64,000 bases of DNA, from positions 1,426,001 through 1,490,000 of the forward strand of contig NZ_CP017195.1 in the NCBI RefSeq assembly GCF_006770285.1, in the 5' to 3' direction. Shown here in pieces: positions 1-8,694 of the stretch. The position numbers and the translations under genes are program-made. Under the pieces are notes generated by a model. That model was not told the origin of the DNA. It was given only the letters and a program-made list of their open reading frames with translations, and made no database searches. Numbering within the stretch: position 1 is the stretch's first letter; each line of letters begins with the position of its first letter. This DNA comes from Lactococcus paracarnosus. GTDB taxonomy: Bacteria; Bacillota; Bacilli; Lactobacillales; Streptococcaceae.

Positions 1-252
1 AAAGGTTGCGGTCTTACCAACACTTACGACAGGATAATACAAGGCGATTTTCCGAGCTACTGCAAATGCTTCTAAGCGCTCAAAATACACCTGATTCGTG
101 ATGGTGGTATCGACTTGCTTAATAGAAAGTGTTTCTGATGCCGGATAGACAATATCGGATTTGATTTCACGAACTTGTACAAACGACATCAACCCGAGAA
201 ATAAAGTCGCTATATAAATGATTAAATACTTACTTTGCACTACTTTTTTCAT
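1..252 (-). CDS. Membrane protein, N-terminal part, DUF1430-like (partial)
   Basis: Partial gene; the 3' end lies outside the window and 84 codons are visible. It begins MKKVVQSKYLIIYIATLF, one N-terminal membrane segment, followed by an outward-facing stretch. That stretch has a YPAS motif and a segment resembling the beginning of the large permease at 1719-3770, which has YPAD at the same place. An AGGAG ribosome site precedes the ATG. I infer a second, paralogous bacteriocin-associated permease. The alignment was done by eye and covers only about 50 residues, so the family call is tentative. Confidence 0.5.
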   Translation of the reverse strand, partial: MKKVVQSKYLIIYIATLFLGLMSFVQVREIKSDIVYPASETLSIKQVDTTITNQVYFERLEAFAVARKIALYYPVVSVGKTATF

Positions 253-307
253 ACGACTAACTTACTCCTGAACGAGGTTCTAAATATATAGATAGACAAA
301 CAAGTAT

Positions 308-350
308 AAAACCAAAACCACTCAGATGATTCATACTTGATTTTGGTTTT
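308..350. terminator. Inverted repeat, probable terminator
   Basis: A 10-bp perfect inverted repeat (AAAACCAAAA / TTTTGGTTTT) flanks a 23-nt loop, with a run of seven T shortly after it on the plus strand. It lies downstream of the minus-strand gene ending at 466 and just upstream of the partial gene at the window edge. The loop is long for a terminator. Confidence 0.4.
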
Positions 351-465
351 ACGTTTTTTTGACTATCGTTAGTTGTGCCTGAGCCAATACCCTATTTAAC
401 TCGCGACAATAATACTCTACCACCTGAGTTTGATTTCTCTTATCATAGCCACTAATCTACACCCA

Positions 466-1107
466 TCATTTTACTGGTTTTAACACAACAGATAGTCCTG
501 GACCAGTTGTTTTTACTGCTAAAAACTGCTGATTTTTCACCTTAATCTTGAGACTAGGCTTATCTTCTGTCAGCTTAAAACTCTTCGACTCTTTTATATT
601 ATCAGGAGTATAAACAACGAGTTGTACCTGACCTGCCATGGTATTTCCTGATTTATCTGTCCATTCACTGAACGCGCCGTCGATCGAAACAGTGTAGTCG
701 CCACCAGGAAACTGCTCTCCGATTAGGTAATTCCCTATCTCAGTAAGGACATAAGCTCCTTTTTTTTCAGCAGTTTTCTCAAATTTTGCTGGCTGATAAG
801 TTGCTACTTCCCCAGCATATAAGCTGATGGACTCTCCTTCATCGACATACTGGCCAAGACGGCTTCTGCCAAGTTCTGGAATTTGACTACGTGCTTTTTC
901 AGCGTCGTTTGCTTTCAAAGTGGTGATATCATAATACCCTGCTTTCTTGATTTTGACTGTCTTAGCTTCCTCACCCTCATTTTTCACGATCTGTTTAGTA
1001 CCTAGTGCTTGTGTCGGGCTATCCTTAGCAAGTAGGATTCTAGAGATAGCGACTGCGCCCAAACCCACCAGTAATACTGTAAAAAGCAATGCAAGTTTCT
1101 TTTTCAT
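466..1107 (-). CDS. Membrane-anchored extracytoplasmic protein of the bacteriocin operon, unknown function
   Basis: This 213-residue protein has one N-terminal hydrophobic anchor (about residues 4-27) without a lipobox Cys. The rest is hydrophilic and presumably outside the cell. A glycine-rich stretch (GEQFPGGDYTVS, about 132-143) suggests a beta-rich fold. Its ATG directly follows the stop codon of the ABC ATPase gene, and AAGGA lies about 14 nt upstream, so translation is probably coupled. As the last gene of the permease-ATPase unit it could be an accessory or immunity factor. I do not recognise the family, and that role is inference from position. Confidence 0.6.
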   Translation of the reverse strand: MKKKLALLFTVLLVGLGAVAISRILLAKDSPTQALGTKQIVKNEGEEAKTVKIKKAGYYDITTLKANDAEKARSQIPELGRSRLGQYVDEGESISLYAGEVATYQPAKFEKTAEKKGAYVLTEIGNYLIGEQFPGGDYTVSIDGAFSEWTDKSGNTMAGQVQLVVYTPDNIKESKSFKLTEDKPSLKIKVKNQQFLAVKTTGPGLSVVLKPVK

Positions 1108-1722
1108 TTAGTTCACCAAGTCCTTCATATAGATAATATGGTCCATCTGATTTGCAAGTGCCAAATCATGTGTCGCAACAATCAAAGTCGTATCTGCTGT
1201 GACCAGTGATAACAATAATTCGCCTACCTGCTCTCCAGTATCATCATCTAAAGCCCCGGTGGGTTCATCAGCCAAAATAAGTTTAAACTTTTTTAATAGC
1301 ATTCGGGCTATCGCAACTCGCTGAGCTTGGCCTCCTGATAATTCATAAACCCGTGACGTTAAGTAAGTTTCATCTAAGCCAACTTGTTCCAACGCTATTA
1401 TCTGCTTGGCGCTATCTTTTTCGATTATTTTCAAATTTTGCGCAACATTTTTATCATCTATCAGAGCATAACTTTGAAAGACATAGCCCAAATAGTCTTT
1501 GAAATATTGCTTTTCTTTCATCTGCCAAATAGGTTTTGACGCAACTAAAATCTCACCACTTGTAGGTTTTTCGAGACGAGCTATCGCATTTAAGAGCGTT
1601 GTCTTACCACTACCTGACACACCTACTAGTGCATATGAGCTACCTGCTTCAAACGTCAAGTTCACATTTTCATAGACTATTTTTTTGCCAAAACATTTAC
1701 ACAAGCCTTTTAATACGATCAT
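1108..1722 (-). CDS. ABC transporter ATP-binding protein, bacteriocin exporter type
   Basis: A 204-residue single-domain ATPase with all core motifs: Walker A GVSGSGKT (34-41), Q-loop Gln83, signature LSGGQ (128-132), Walker B LILADE (148-153) followed by PTGALD, and switch His185. It is short, as is usual for ATPases paired with FtsX/DUF1430-type permeases. The start overlaps the stop of the permease gene by ATGA, showing translational coupling. With the permease it would export, or protect against, the lactococcin-972-type peptide encoded upstream. Confidence 0.9.
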   Translation of the reverse strand: MIVLKGLCKCFGKKIVYENVNLTFEAGSSYALVGVSGSGKTTLLNAIARLEKPTSGEILVASKPIWQMKEKQYFKDYLGYVFQSYALIDDKNVAQNLKIIEKDSAKQIIALEQVGLDETYLTSRVYELSGGQAQRVAIARMLLKKFKLILADEPTGALDDDTGEQVGELLLSLVTADTTLIVATHDLALANQMDHIIYMKDLVN

Positions 1723-3770
1723 GTCATGTCGCCTCCTTTTAAGATACTCATTTTATTTTTGCGTAACTTACGAAATGCACTTATATAGATAAGCCAGATA
1801 GCCAGGAAATATAAACCAAGTAAGCTCAGGATAATTTGCCACGACCCTAATAAAAACCAGCAAAGATATTCAGCAAGACTCAGTGTAATGACCAAAGAGA
1901 TAAACTGTCTATAAACAGACCTGCTAAATCCTAACCCATTCAGCGTACGGATAATAATCTCCTTACGATTGAGCTGAATTTGCATTTTTAGAAAATCATA
2001 AACCACGACTAGCTGTAATAAGAATAAAATGACAGTGAGTGTCATACCAGAAATAAACTGTCTGTTTAGGTCATTAGCTGTCGCCTCCAAACTTAATTTA
2101 ACATTTTGAAAATGATGGACTTTTTGGATGACCTGATGATCCGCTAATTTTTTTTGCAGTCCTCTTGTGTCATACATGGCATCAAAAGTAAAATTACCAA
2201 TCAGAAAATCAGTCCTATCGTTTTTAGGTAATTTCCGCCAATCTAAATTAACCAATATCATATCTTCCTTATCACTATCTGGTAGGGATAAGGGAGATGC
2301 ACTCTCCAACATAAATAAGAAAACTTTTTGCTTATTTGGTACGAACTGCCAGTCTATCTCTTCTTCCGAAAGTAGATTTGACACCCCCCTCATGGCAAGT
2401 AGTTTGATATCAGCGATCTGCTTACGATATTTTTCAGGAATATAAACCGTCACTGCTTTATCAGAAGTCTCTTTAAATTGACTTTCTGGATGAATTTCTC
2501 TATTCAATGCCAATACTTTGGGATTAATGATATAAGTATTTTTAGCTACCGTTTGATTAACAGATCTCATTTCTATGCCTTTACCTGCAACATAAATATC
2601 TACTTTACCAGTCCAGCTTGCTTGTTCATTTGCCAATTTAGCAATCAAAACCTCATCATTTGAGATACTATTTGCAAAATTTCGCATGTTTTGATTATCG
2701 CGTCTTATTTGGTCATTTTGTGCCACTGAGTTACCTGTTGGATTGCCATTCTCTAAAAAACGCCACCAGATTCTAGCATAGTTTCCTGCTAATCGCCAGT
2801 TTTTGACCAGCTTTTTTTGTGACTGATATGTTGGATAATTTTTGACAATGACGACTGTTTCATAGGTGAGTAAAATCGTACTTAATGCAAGCACAAACAG
2901 CCAAATAACTTGAATTTTCTTACCACTCATTTTATTTTTTTGGATATCTGATATCGTTGCCGCTCTTACTTGCCATAAGAAAATGGTATGAGCCACAACT
3001 TGTATGAGACTGAATAGACATAAAAACAAGCCTAAAGTTAGTAAAAAAGCTATCACTTGAACTGTTCCAAAATAATGATTCATACTTGCAATCACTGTTC
3101 CGAATACAATAAAATTAACTAGAATAGTTGCCATCGCACCAAGGAAACGCCTAGCCTGTTGTCTTTGAAATATGCCAAAACTCCGTTCGATGACAGCTTC
3201 TTTCAGTCTCATAACAAGTAAGGCATAAGTCACTACAAAGCTCATAAGCAGGAGGGTGAAAAAAGAAATAGCGTATAAATCACCTCCTGCTAAAAAAGAA
3301 GCAGCAACCAACCATATGGGGGTCTTGATCACCTTAAATTGCAAGCCCATATCTCGAAAACGCCCCGTCATATTGGATGATAGCTTACCAATGACATAAT
3401 AATTCCCTGCCACTGTCGTTGTTTTGAGTAAGTTGCTATTTTGGGTATATCTAGTCGACTCACTAGCCATTTTTTTACTAGCGCCAAATACATAGCCAAG
3501 TATCTTCCCATCATCATTTAACACATTTTTTATGATGCTCACCTGTTCAGTATTAGCTAGGTCATTTAAGTCATTATAAAAGGTATTGCTATCAAGACTA
3601 ACCTTATTTTTTGTAATGACTATCGAGCTATCAGCTGGATAAGGCAAGGCCCCATTAGGGCTAAAAAAGGACATACCAGCAAAAGCTAATAAGCAAAATA
3701 ATAGGGAAAAGAAGCTTAGTACACTATACGTTTGTACTGCGCTACTCACATGACTTATTTTTTTTATCAT
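1719..3770 (-). CDS. Bacteriocin-associated integral membrane protein (DUF1430-type permease)
   Basis: About 683 residues from the ATG preceded by TAGGTGG; a longer frame exists but its extra 14 residues have no ribosome site. It has an N-terminal membrane segment, a roughly 100-residue outer segment, a cluster of membrane helices in the middle, a second large outer segment, and terminal helices. That is the layout of the bacteriocin-associated permeases found with lactococcin 972 relatives. It overlaps the preceding small gene and the following ATPase gene by ATGA at both ends. Likely role: export of, or immunity to, the adjacent bacteriocin. Confidence 0.8.
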   Translation of the reverse strand: MIKKISHVSSAVQTYSVLSFFSLLFCLLAFAGMSFFSPNGALPYPADSSIVITKNKVSLDSNTFYNDLNDLANTEQVSIIKNVLNDDGKILGYVFGASKKMASESTRYTQNSNLLKTTTVAGNYYVIGKLSSNMTGRFRDMGLQFKVIKTPIWLVAASFLAGGDLYAISFFTLLLMSFVVTYALLVMRLKEAVIERSFGIFQRQQARRFLGAMATILVNFIVFGTVIASMNHYFGTVQVIAFLLTLGLFLCLFSLIQVVAHTIFLWQVRAATISDIQKNKMSGKKIQVIWLFVLALSTILLTYETVVIVKNYPTYQSQKKLVKNWRLAGNYARIWWRFLENGNPTGNSVAQNDQIRRDNQNMRNFANSISNDEVLIAKLANEQASWTGKVDIYVAGKGIEMRSVNQTVAKNTYIINPKVLALNREIHPESQFKETSDKAVTVYIPEKYRKQIADIKLLAMRGVSNLLSEEEIDWQFVPNKQKVFLFMLESASPLSLPDSDKEDMILVNLDWRKLPKNDRTDFLIGNFTFDAMYDTRGLQKKLADHQVIQKVHHFQNVKLSLEATANDLNRQFISGMTLTVILFLLQLVVVYDFLKMQIQLNRKEIIIRTLNGLGFSRSVYRQFISLVITLSLAEYLCWFLLGSWQIILSLLGLYFLAIWLIYISAFRKLRKNKMSILKGGDMT

Positions 3771-3997
3771 AACCCACCTACCAAAATAGTATGCAATCGA
3801 TCTATGACACACATATGATATCTAAGAAGTACCATAATTTTTTTTGTATAACTTCCTGTAAAAACTAATCGTTTACTAGCAAACGAAGTCGGACCGTGCA
3901 ACATTTTTTTCGCAGGAGTAGTTAGTAATGCTAAAATTGCTGATGTTAATACTACGACAGTTACTATTTGCATAGGCACTTTTCTAAGTTTTGCCAT
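3767..3997 (-). CDS. Small exported peptide upstream of the bacteriocin permease
   Basis: A 76-residue product from the second of two close ATGs, chosen because GGGGGA lies 5 nt upstream. It begins MAKLRKVPMQ and has a signal-like hydrophobic stretch to about residue 26, resembling the leader of the lactococcin-972-type precursor at 4294-4635. The remainder (HGPTSFASKRLVFTGSYTKK...) lacks the family's mature motifs. It overlaps the permease start by ATGA. It may be a diverged second bacteriocin, an immunity peptide or a decaying precursor; the sequence does not decide. Confidence 0.5.
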   Translation of the reverse strand: MAKLRKVPMQIVTVVVLTSAILALLTTPAKKMLHGPTSFASKRLVFTGSYTKKIMVLLRYHMCVIDRLHTILVGGL

Positions 3998-4018
3998 ATT
4001 GTCCCCCATTCCCCTTAA

Positions 4019-4085
4019 CTATAACGAAATCATACTAAGAAATTCAAATGCATAGTACGAACATACTTTCCAATTCATAATATTT
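4019..4085 (-). promoter_or_regulatory. Promoter and Rgg-type operator candidate, permease operon (copy C)
   Basis: On the minus strand TTGAAT, 17 nt, TTATAG lies just before the small peptide gene. Immediately upstream, GTACGAAC (4055-4062) followed by ACTTTCCA and ATTCAT repeats, with changes, the block found at 4905-4940 and 26771-26806. Comparing the three copies is the evidence; factor binding is inferred. Confidence 0.5.
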
Positions 4086-4220
4086 TTACAGTAATAATAA
4101 TATAATCTTAGATTTCTATAATTTGATTTTGTAACACTTGACTATTTAAAAAGTCAAGCCATCTACTACCAAATAAAAAATTGTATACCAATAAAAAATA
4201 TAAATGGCATAATATCTAAA

Positions 4221-4257
4221 AGAAGCTTAACACAAGCATTATTTGGGTTAAGCTTCT
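4221..4257 (-). terminator. Rho-independent terminator after the bacteriocin gene
   Basis: An 11-bp perfect stem (AGAAGCTTAAC with its complement) with a 15-nt loop and a short T run on the minus strand. It lies 37 nt past the bacteriocin stop codon and separates that gene from the permease operon. Confidence 0.7.
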
Positions 4258-4293
4258 CATTTCTTTATTTCAAAGCATTATTTTTAAGCAAAC

Positions 4294-4635
4294 TTATCTG
4301 CCAAAGTAGTAGACATTCCATCCAGGATATGACTTAGTTCCTAAGTCTAATTTATCTTGTTTATGAGATGAATAAGCCATACCATAATCTTCACTATCAT
4401 AACTACGCGTTACACCAAGTCGATTATTAACATATGCAATAGAACCATATAATCTAGAATCTAAAACTGAGTAATTTGAATAGGCATTAGTTGATCCATT
4501 TTTTGAACTATGATCCCATTGGTCAATCAACCATGGATGGGGATTTTCTGCCGCTGCATTTATTGCACCGACTGTTGCTGTACCTAATGTTGCCACGGCG
4601 ACAGCTAACATTGCGATTTTTTTAAGTTTTAACAT
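4294..4635 (-). CDS. Lactococcin-972-family bacteriocin precursor
   Basis: A 113-residue precursor starting MLKLKKIAML, chosen because AAGGAG lies 6 nt before this ATG. A classical Sec signal peptide of about 30 residues ends near AINAAA. The mature part contains the family hallmarks: a Trp-containing start (WLIDQWDHSSKNG), the AYSNYS motif and an aromatic C-terminus (WNVYYFGR). Lactococcin 972 is a Sec-secreted, unmodified bacteriocin that acts at lipid II. The gene has its own terminator and a long upstream region rich in repeats, with an Rgg gene beyond it. Confidence 0.85.
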   Translation of the reverse strand: MLKLKKIAMLAVAVATLGTATVGAINAAAENPHPWLIDQWDHSSKNGSTNAYSNYSVLDSRLYGSIAYVNNRLGVTRSYDSEDYGMAYSSHKQDKLDLGTKSYPGWNVYYFGR

Positions 4636-4904
4636 ATCGTCTCCTTTTTTGCTAATGAATACTACCATAATACTAATTAGCAATTTATAAACATTTATAG
4701 AAATCAACTTAACCTATAATAAGTATTAACATGAATAAATCACGATGCTAATAACCTATTACTAAGGATGGCTCAGAACTTTTCTATGTGCGACTGTTAT
4801 ATCGCCTTTATTTGCAACTAAATTTGATATAAGCGAAACATATTTTATACTCCCCACTATGAATAAAAAACGGCAAGTAACAAAATAGTTTCTTTTAGAA
4901 AGTC

Positions 4905-4940
4905 GTTCGAACTGACTTACAAGATTAATACTATCATACA
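4905..4940 (-). promoter_or_regulatory. Rgg-type operator candidate (copy A)
   Basis: GTTCGAAC at 4905-4912 is followed by TTACAA, TTAAT and CATACA in the same order as upstream of the circular-bacteriocin-like cluster (26771-26806), and more loosely at 4055-4085. It lies about 270 bp upstream of the bacteriocin start. No canonical -35/-10 pair was found next to this copy. Confidence 0.45.
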
Positions 4941-4960
4941 TTTTTAGCTAAAATCCCAAA

Positions 4961-5034
4961 ATTGCTAATCAGCAAGATTTATGGGGTGTAATTGCTAATC
5001 AGCACGGATTTCCTTATCAAATTGCTAATTATCA
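4961..5034. repeat. Three direct repeats spaced exactly 30 bp
   Basis: ATTGCTAAT followed by CAGCA, CAGCA and TATCA begins at 4961, 4991 and 5021. The first two contain the dyad TGCT-N4-AGCA. A 30-bp period puts the copies on roughly the same DNA face, as expected for cooperative regulator binding. They lie between rgg and the bacteriocin gene. Confidence 0.65.
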
Positions 5035-5109
5035 ATTATTAGCGGTAGCGCTTTTATTTTAAGGGGCAAGCTATCAAAAAATTTAGCTGAGATGTTGTTT
5101 TCTCATACA

Positions 5110-5973
5110 TCATCTTTCCTTTTCCATAAGCATTTCGATGCTTTCAGCCAAAGCTGTGGCACCAAATCGCTTTAAACTCTGAATATCTTGCTGTATCGTC
5201 TCGAAAAGTTTAGCGCTTTTTCGACGTTTATAACTAGCAAATGTGTCAAATATATAAATGATGATCTTCCCTTCCATATCCCACGTATTAAATAGCTTGG
5301 ATAACTCACTTTTAATGGTATTAGCGAATGTATAGTAATCATGTCTTATCAAGTGCACATATAAATTGGCTAAGGTCCTTTTGACAATATAGCCATGATC
5401 GTATAATAACTTGGATAATTCGTCACTCTCCAGCATCTCTAACCCCAGGTAGTAGGCAGTCTTTATATCTAGTACATCTAAACAATTTGAAAAGACGTCC
5501 ATTTCAAAAAGGGTCCATTGTTGAATACTTGTCAGATAATCATAAACGAGTTGACGATCTTGATTCGTGAGTAAGGCTTCTTCTGACGAAGCAACTATGG
5601 CAGCCTTCAGGATGACATTAAAGAGCCTATCTATCTTTTTTTTGGCTTTTGGTTTTAGCATTTGCTTCATCTTGGTTATATCGTTTTCAATGACATGGTT
5701 GCTCAACTCTTGCACTAATACATGTAACCTACTCGGTTCATAGTTTGGCATCAAGGCAAAAAATTCAGTTGGTGTCATGTTCAGTCTCTGAATTGCCAAC
5801 AATAAACACTCTGCTGAAAACATACTCTTTCCCTTTTCAAACCGTGACAGTTGAGAACTATGAAGATAATCCGTCTCTATTTCAGCAATAGAATACCCAC
5901 GTGCTTCACGTGTTTTCTTGTAGTAAGTACCAAGTGCCATTTCCTTGCACACATTGTCTTGCCGTTCAGTCAT
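5110..5973 (-). CDS. Rgg/GadR/MutR-family transcriptional regulator
   Basis: About 287 residues from an ATG preceded by GGGAGA; ATGs upstream and a later one (MALGTYYKKTREARG) are alternatives. The N-terminal XRE-type helix-turn-helix (LGTYYKKTREARGYS...SQLSRFEKGKSMFS) and a helical C-terminal repeat domain fit Rgg regulators, which usually respond to short secreted peptides. The segment AIQRLNMTPTEFF is typical of the family. It probably controls the adjacent lactococcin-972-type genes through the upstream repeats. No short hydrophobic pheromone gene was recognised beside it. Confidence 0.85.
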   Translation of the reverse strand: MTERQDNVCKEMALGTYYKKTREARGYSIAEIETDYLHSSQLSRFEKGKSMFSAECLLLAIQRLNMTPTEFFALMPNYEPSRLHVLVQELSNHVIENDITKMKQMLKPKAKKKIDRLFNVILKAAIVASSEEALLTNQDRQLVYDYLTSIQQWTLFEMDVFSNCLDVLDIKTAYYLGLEMLESDELSKLLYDHGYIVKRTLANLYVHLIRHDYYTFANTIKSELSKLFNTWDMEGKIIIYIFDTFASYKRRKSAKLFETIQQDIQSLKRFGATALAESIEMLMEKER

Positions 5974-6341
5974 TTTTTCTCCCATCTCCATCATGAAAAA
6001 ATAGGTGGCCTACTTTATAGTACAGACAGTCACTTTTTCACTCATCTTAACTACACCTAGGCAGAAATACCGCTGTGATAACTCCTTTTTTCTAAGTCAG
6101 AAGGTAAACGCGTTACTCAAAAAAACTTATCTAGTAAAACTAGACAAGTTTCTATACCGAGATGACAGTCAAGAGACTCCCTTGTTTATAATTAAATTTT
6201 ACGACTATATCATCTAAAAGTCAAGATTAAATACTTTATATTCAGATAATTTTATATTTAACAGCGTCTTTACTGGATAAATAGCATCAAAAAACGTCAT
6301 CAGCCTATGTGATAACGTTATACTTGAAAGGTAAAACAAAA
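5974..6341. other. Intergenic region between rgg and the AraC-type gene
   Basis: It contains the terminator at 6121-6151. Short plus-strand frames here lack ribosome sites and recognisable products. Nothing else could be supported. Confidence 0.5.
6121..6151 (-). terminator. Rho-independent terminator downstream of the AraC-type gene
   Basis: A 13-bp stem with one mismatch and a 3-nt loop, followed on the minus strand by seven T. It lies about 190 nt past the stop of the AraC-type gene. Confidence 0.6.
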
Positions 6342-7214
6342 TTAATCAGTAAATGACAGATTATTAGGTTCATCAGGGAAAATTAGTTCACTATTGAAGT
6401 CTGTAGTTTTAACATCATTTCCAACGACATTTATACTAAAATCATCTGCCCATAAAATACCAGGTCCTTGTAGTAAACATCCAAAGACTAGTCTTTCAGC
6501 TTCATCAGGAACATCTAATACTGAGGAATAGTAATTCCATGGATTTGTGCCAACAATTGGCCTATCCTCCATGTTATCAAATTTTAGCTGATGAAAATTT
6601 TTACCGTCTATCCGAAACCAAATGCCTGCCCATCCTACTACATCCTCAGTTTTTAAGTAGGCACTTAGTTTAACACGTTTATTTCTATAATTTTTACTAT
6701 TGATTTGTTGCATAACTGTTGCAAAACTGCTGGCATCTTTTTCATTTGGACCTTGTATTTTTACTGATTTTTTATCGCTGTGAAACATCTCATAATCCAT
6801 ACTCACTTCATACTTATCAAAATTTTCCCCTGTAATCATCCAATGTTTAATTTCTTGATCATTCATAAGTTCTTGTCTCCTAAAAAAATGTTTAAATTGC
6901 AATTTATATTGATGTGGTGGCATTTTGTAGTATCGTTTAAATACTCTCGTAAAAGCCTCTTGTGAAGAAAAACCACTAATTAATGAAATAGTTATTATTG
7001 ATAAGTCACTATTTAATAATAGTAAAGCAGCTTGTGACATACGCCGCTTTTGAATATATTTATAGATCCCCACTTTTATTTCTTTCTTAAACACACGATG
7101 GAAATGGTAGACAGACATGCCGACTATCTGAGCTAATTCCTTAGTATCTATTTTACTATTTAAGTTTTTTTCAATGTAATCCAGTGCTTTTTGAACATCT
7201 CTTGTATAATCCAC
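6342..7214 (-). CDS. AraC-family regulator with C-terminal beta-sandwich-like domain
   Basis: About 290 residues from a GTG start, preferred because AGAGGTGG lies 7 nt upstream, whereas the in-frame ATG 21 nt earlier has no ribosome site. The AraC-type double helix-turn-helix is N-terminal (about residues 5-105, with VYHFHRVFKKEI and GFSSQEAFTRVFKRYYKMPPH). The C-terminal half is rich in Trp, Gly and Asp (GWAGIWFRIDG, GILWADDFSINV) and looks like a ligand-binding beta-sandwich; that fold is inferred. It lies directly downstream of an ABC exporter on the same strand and may control it. Confidence 0.8.
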   Translation of the reverse strand: MDYTRDVQKALDYIEKNLNSKIDTKELAQIVGMSVYHFHRVFKKEIKVGIYKYIQKRRMSQAALLLLNSDLSIITISLISGFSSQEAFTRVFKRYYKMPPHQYKLQFKHFFRRQELMNDQEIKHWMITGENFDKYEVSMDYEMFHSDKKSVKIQGPNEKDASSFATVMQQINSKNYRNKRVKLSAYLKTEDVVGWAGIWFRIDGKNFHQLKFDNMEDRPIVGTNPWNYYSSVLDVPDEAERLVFGCLLQGPGILWADDFSINVVGNDVKTTDFNSELIFPDEPNNLSFTD

Positions 7215-7328
7215 ATTGCCACCTCTTTGATTCATTATACAATTAAATGGTTTATGATTTTTGATTATTTTTGCTAACTTTAAACTAGTCCTGAAAGGCT
7301 TATAGTATCACACGAATTTAATAGCAAT

Positions 7329-8693
7329 CTACTCGTCATCTATATCGCTATTAAATGCTAAAATGTCCCATTTAGTCTTGCTTACTTTTATCATGGCTAC
7401 GATTGACATCAATACAAAAATAGCGATTGAAAGTAATAGGGAGGGAAGCCAGATGTTGAGCCAAACCATATTTTTATTAAATAATCGCGTTATCCTAACA
7501 AACATGAAACTGACTACAAAATTACTCATTAAAGACACGACTAATGTTGTGATTGAATAAATCATGATCTCTAATTCTTTTTTTATAAAGATATCTAAAG
7601 GTTTCAATCCTAAAATAAATAATTGCTTGATTTCACCTGTTTCTTTTTCTTGTAGCAACAGCATCATACAGATGGTATTTGCTAATGTCATCAGGATCGG
7701 TGCACTTAGAAAAACAACCATGTTTGCTGTTCGAGTACCTGCATCTCCACCATCAGGTAAATCAATCAGTAATGAAGAAAAACCAGAAACGAATATATTG
7801 ATCATTGCGACTGGTATGTAAATCCTTTTAAAAATATCATCATGCTCATTAACGGTATAAGTTGCTAAGTTTAACAAAGAGAGGTTGCATCTATTTGATA
7901 GCTTATGAAATACGTTAGAAAACACGCGTAAACTTGTTTTACCACAAACATTAATTAATAATGCGACTGCAATGATTTCTATAAAAATTAATAAGGTACT
8001 TAACATACCAAAATTAGTCATGCCCATGCTTTCAGGTGAGCGTGACAAAAAATAGGTAACTATGACTAGATTTAAAAGCACGATCACGATTACTTTTAAA
8101 ACATAAAATCTATCGTTCTTTTTTGTCGTTATCGTTTCGATATTTTTTTGAATTTTATAAAAGTGACGTCTTGACCGTATATAACCACTGTAAAACGTGA
8201 CTAGTGTAATTAAGCATAGTGTGATAATGAAAGCTTGAAACGAGAAGTGAATCGTCATAGGCGGAAACTCCTGAGTGCCTTGCGTCCTGACTAGAAAATT
8301 ATAAAAGACTTGAGCAAAGGGAGTTGATAGTATCGCACCACAGATTGTTCCTACTGTACTTGCAATCGCTAATTCTACTCCAGTCAGAACAGCAAGGTAC
8401 TCTGGCGTTACACCTAAGATAATTTGTAAGTTATTTTCTTTTCTTAACCTGTTTAATAGTTCCTTAACCGTATTTTTTAAGACGATTGGTATCATGATAC
8501 TAGCAAATAATATGGGCAGAAAAAAAAGTTGGGTATTGCTTGATATATCAGCATTTATCAAACTGCTACTACTAAAATTAAAAAAATTAGTTAGGCAACT
8601 AGTCATCACAAATGAAGCAGTAATAAAAACAGGCAGCGAAAAAAGCCATATTTTCCATGAATATTTACAATGTAGCCATGCTTGTGACATCAT
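7329..8693 (-). CDS. FtsX-like ABC transporter permease
   Basis: About 454 residues. The ATG 1 nt after the ATPase stop is preferred because GGAGG precedes it; a frame 24 nt longer overlaps the ATPase gene. An N-terminal helix, a three-helix block (about 65-200), a central helix pair and a C-terminal block of about three helices give an FtsX/MacB-like layout, though the outer loop is short. With the ATPase it forms a probable exporter for a peptide, lipid or antibiotic. The substrate is unknown. Confidence 0.75.
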   Translation of the reverse strand: MMSQAWLHCKYSWKIWLFSLPVFITASFVMTSCLTNFFNFSSSSLINADISSNTQLFFLPILFASIMIPIVLKNTVKELLNRLRKENNLQIILGVTPEYLAVLTGVELAIASTVGTICGAILSTPFAQVFYNFLVRTQGTQEFPPMTIHFSFQAFIITLCLITLVTFYSGYIRSRRHFYKIQKNIETITTKKNDRFYVLKVIVIVLLNLVIVTYFLSRSPESMGMTNFGMLSTLLIFIEIIAVALLINVCGKTSLRVFSNVFHKLSNRCNLSLLNLATYTVNEHDDIFKRIYIPVAMINIFVSGFSSLLIDLPDGGDAGTRTANMVVFLSAPILMTLANTICMMLLLQEKETGEIKQLFILGLKPLDIFIKKELEIMIYSITTLVVSLMSNFVVSFMFVRITRLFNKNMVWLNIWLPSLLLSIAIFVLMSIVAMIKVSKTKWDILAFNSDIDDE

Positions 8694-8694
8694 A

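Larger units (their letters stand above)
4636..5109. other. Intergenic regulatory region with TGCTAAT repeats
   Basis: A 474-bp gap between the bacteriocin gene and rgg. It holds TGCTAAT at 4650, 4746, 4963, 4993 and 5023 and its reverse complement ATTAGCA at 4676. It also holds the GTTCGAAC block at 4905-4940. No convincing gene was seen; a 7-codon frame after GGGGAG near 4830 is too short to call. Confidence 0.6.

Noticed and set aside
4800..4850. Seven-codon frame (MFRLYQI) after GGGGAG downstream of the GTTCGAAC block
   Set aside because: It is too short to support a peptide call; kept only as intergenic content.
6005..6217. Plus-strand frame diverging from the first rgg gene, considered as a pheromone gene
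   Set aside because: It is too long and too polar for a short hydrophobic pheromone and has no ribosome site.
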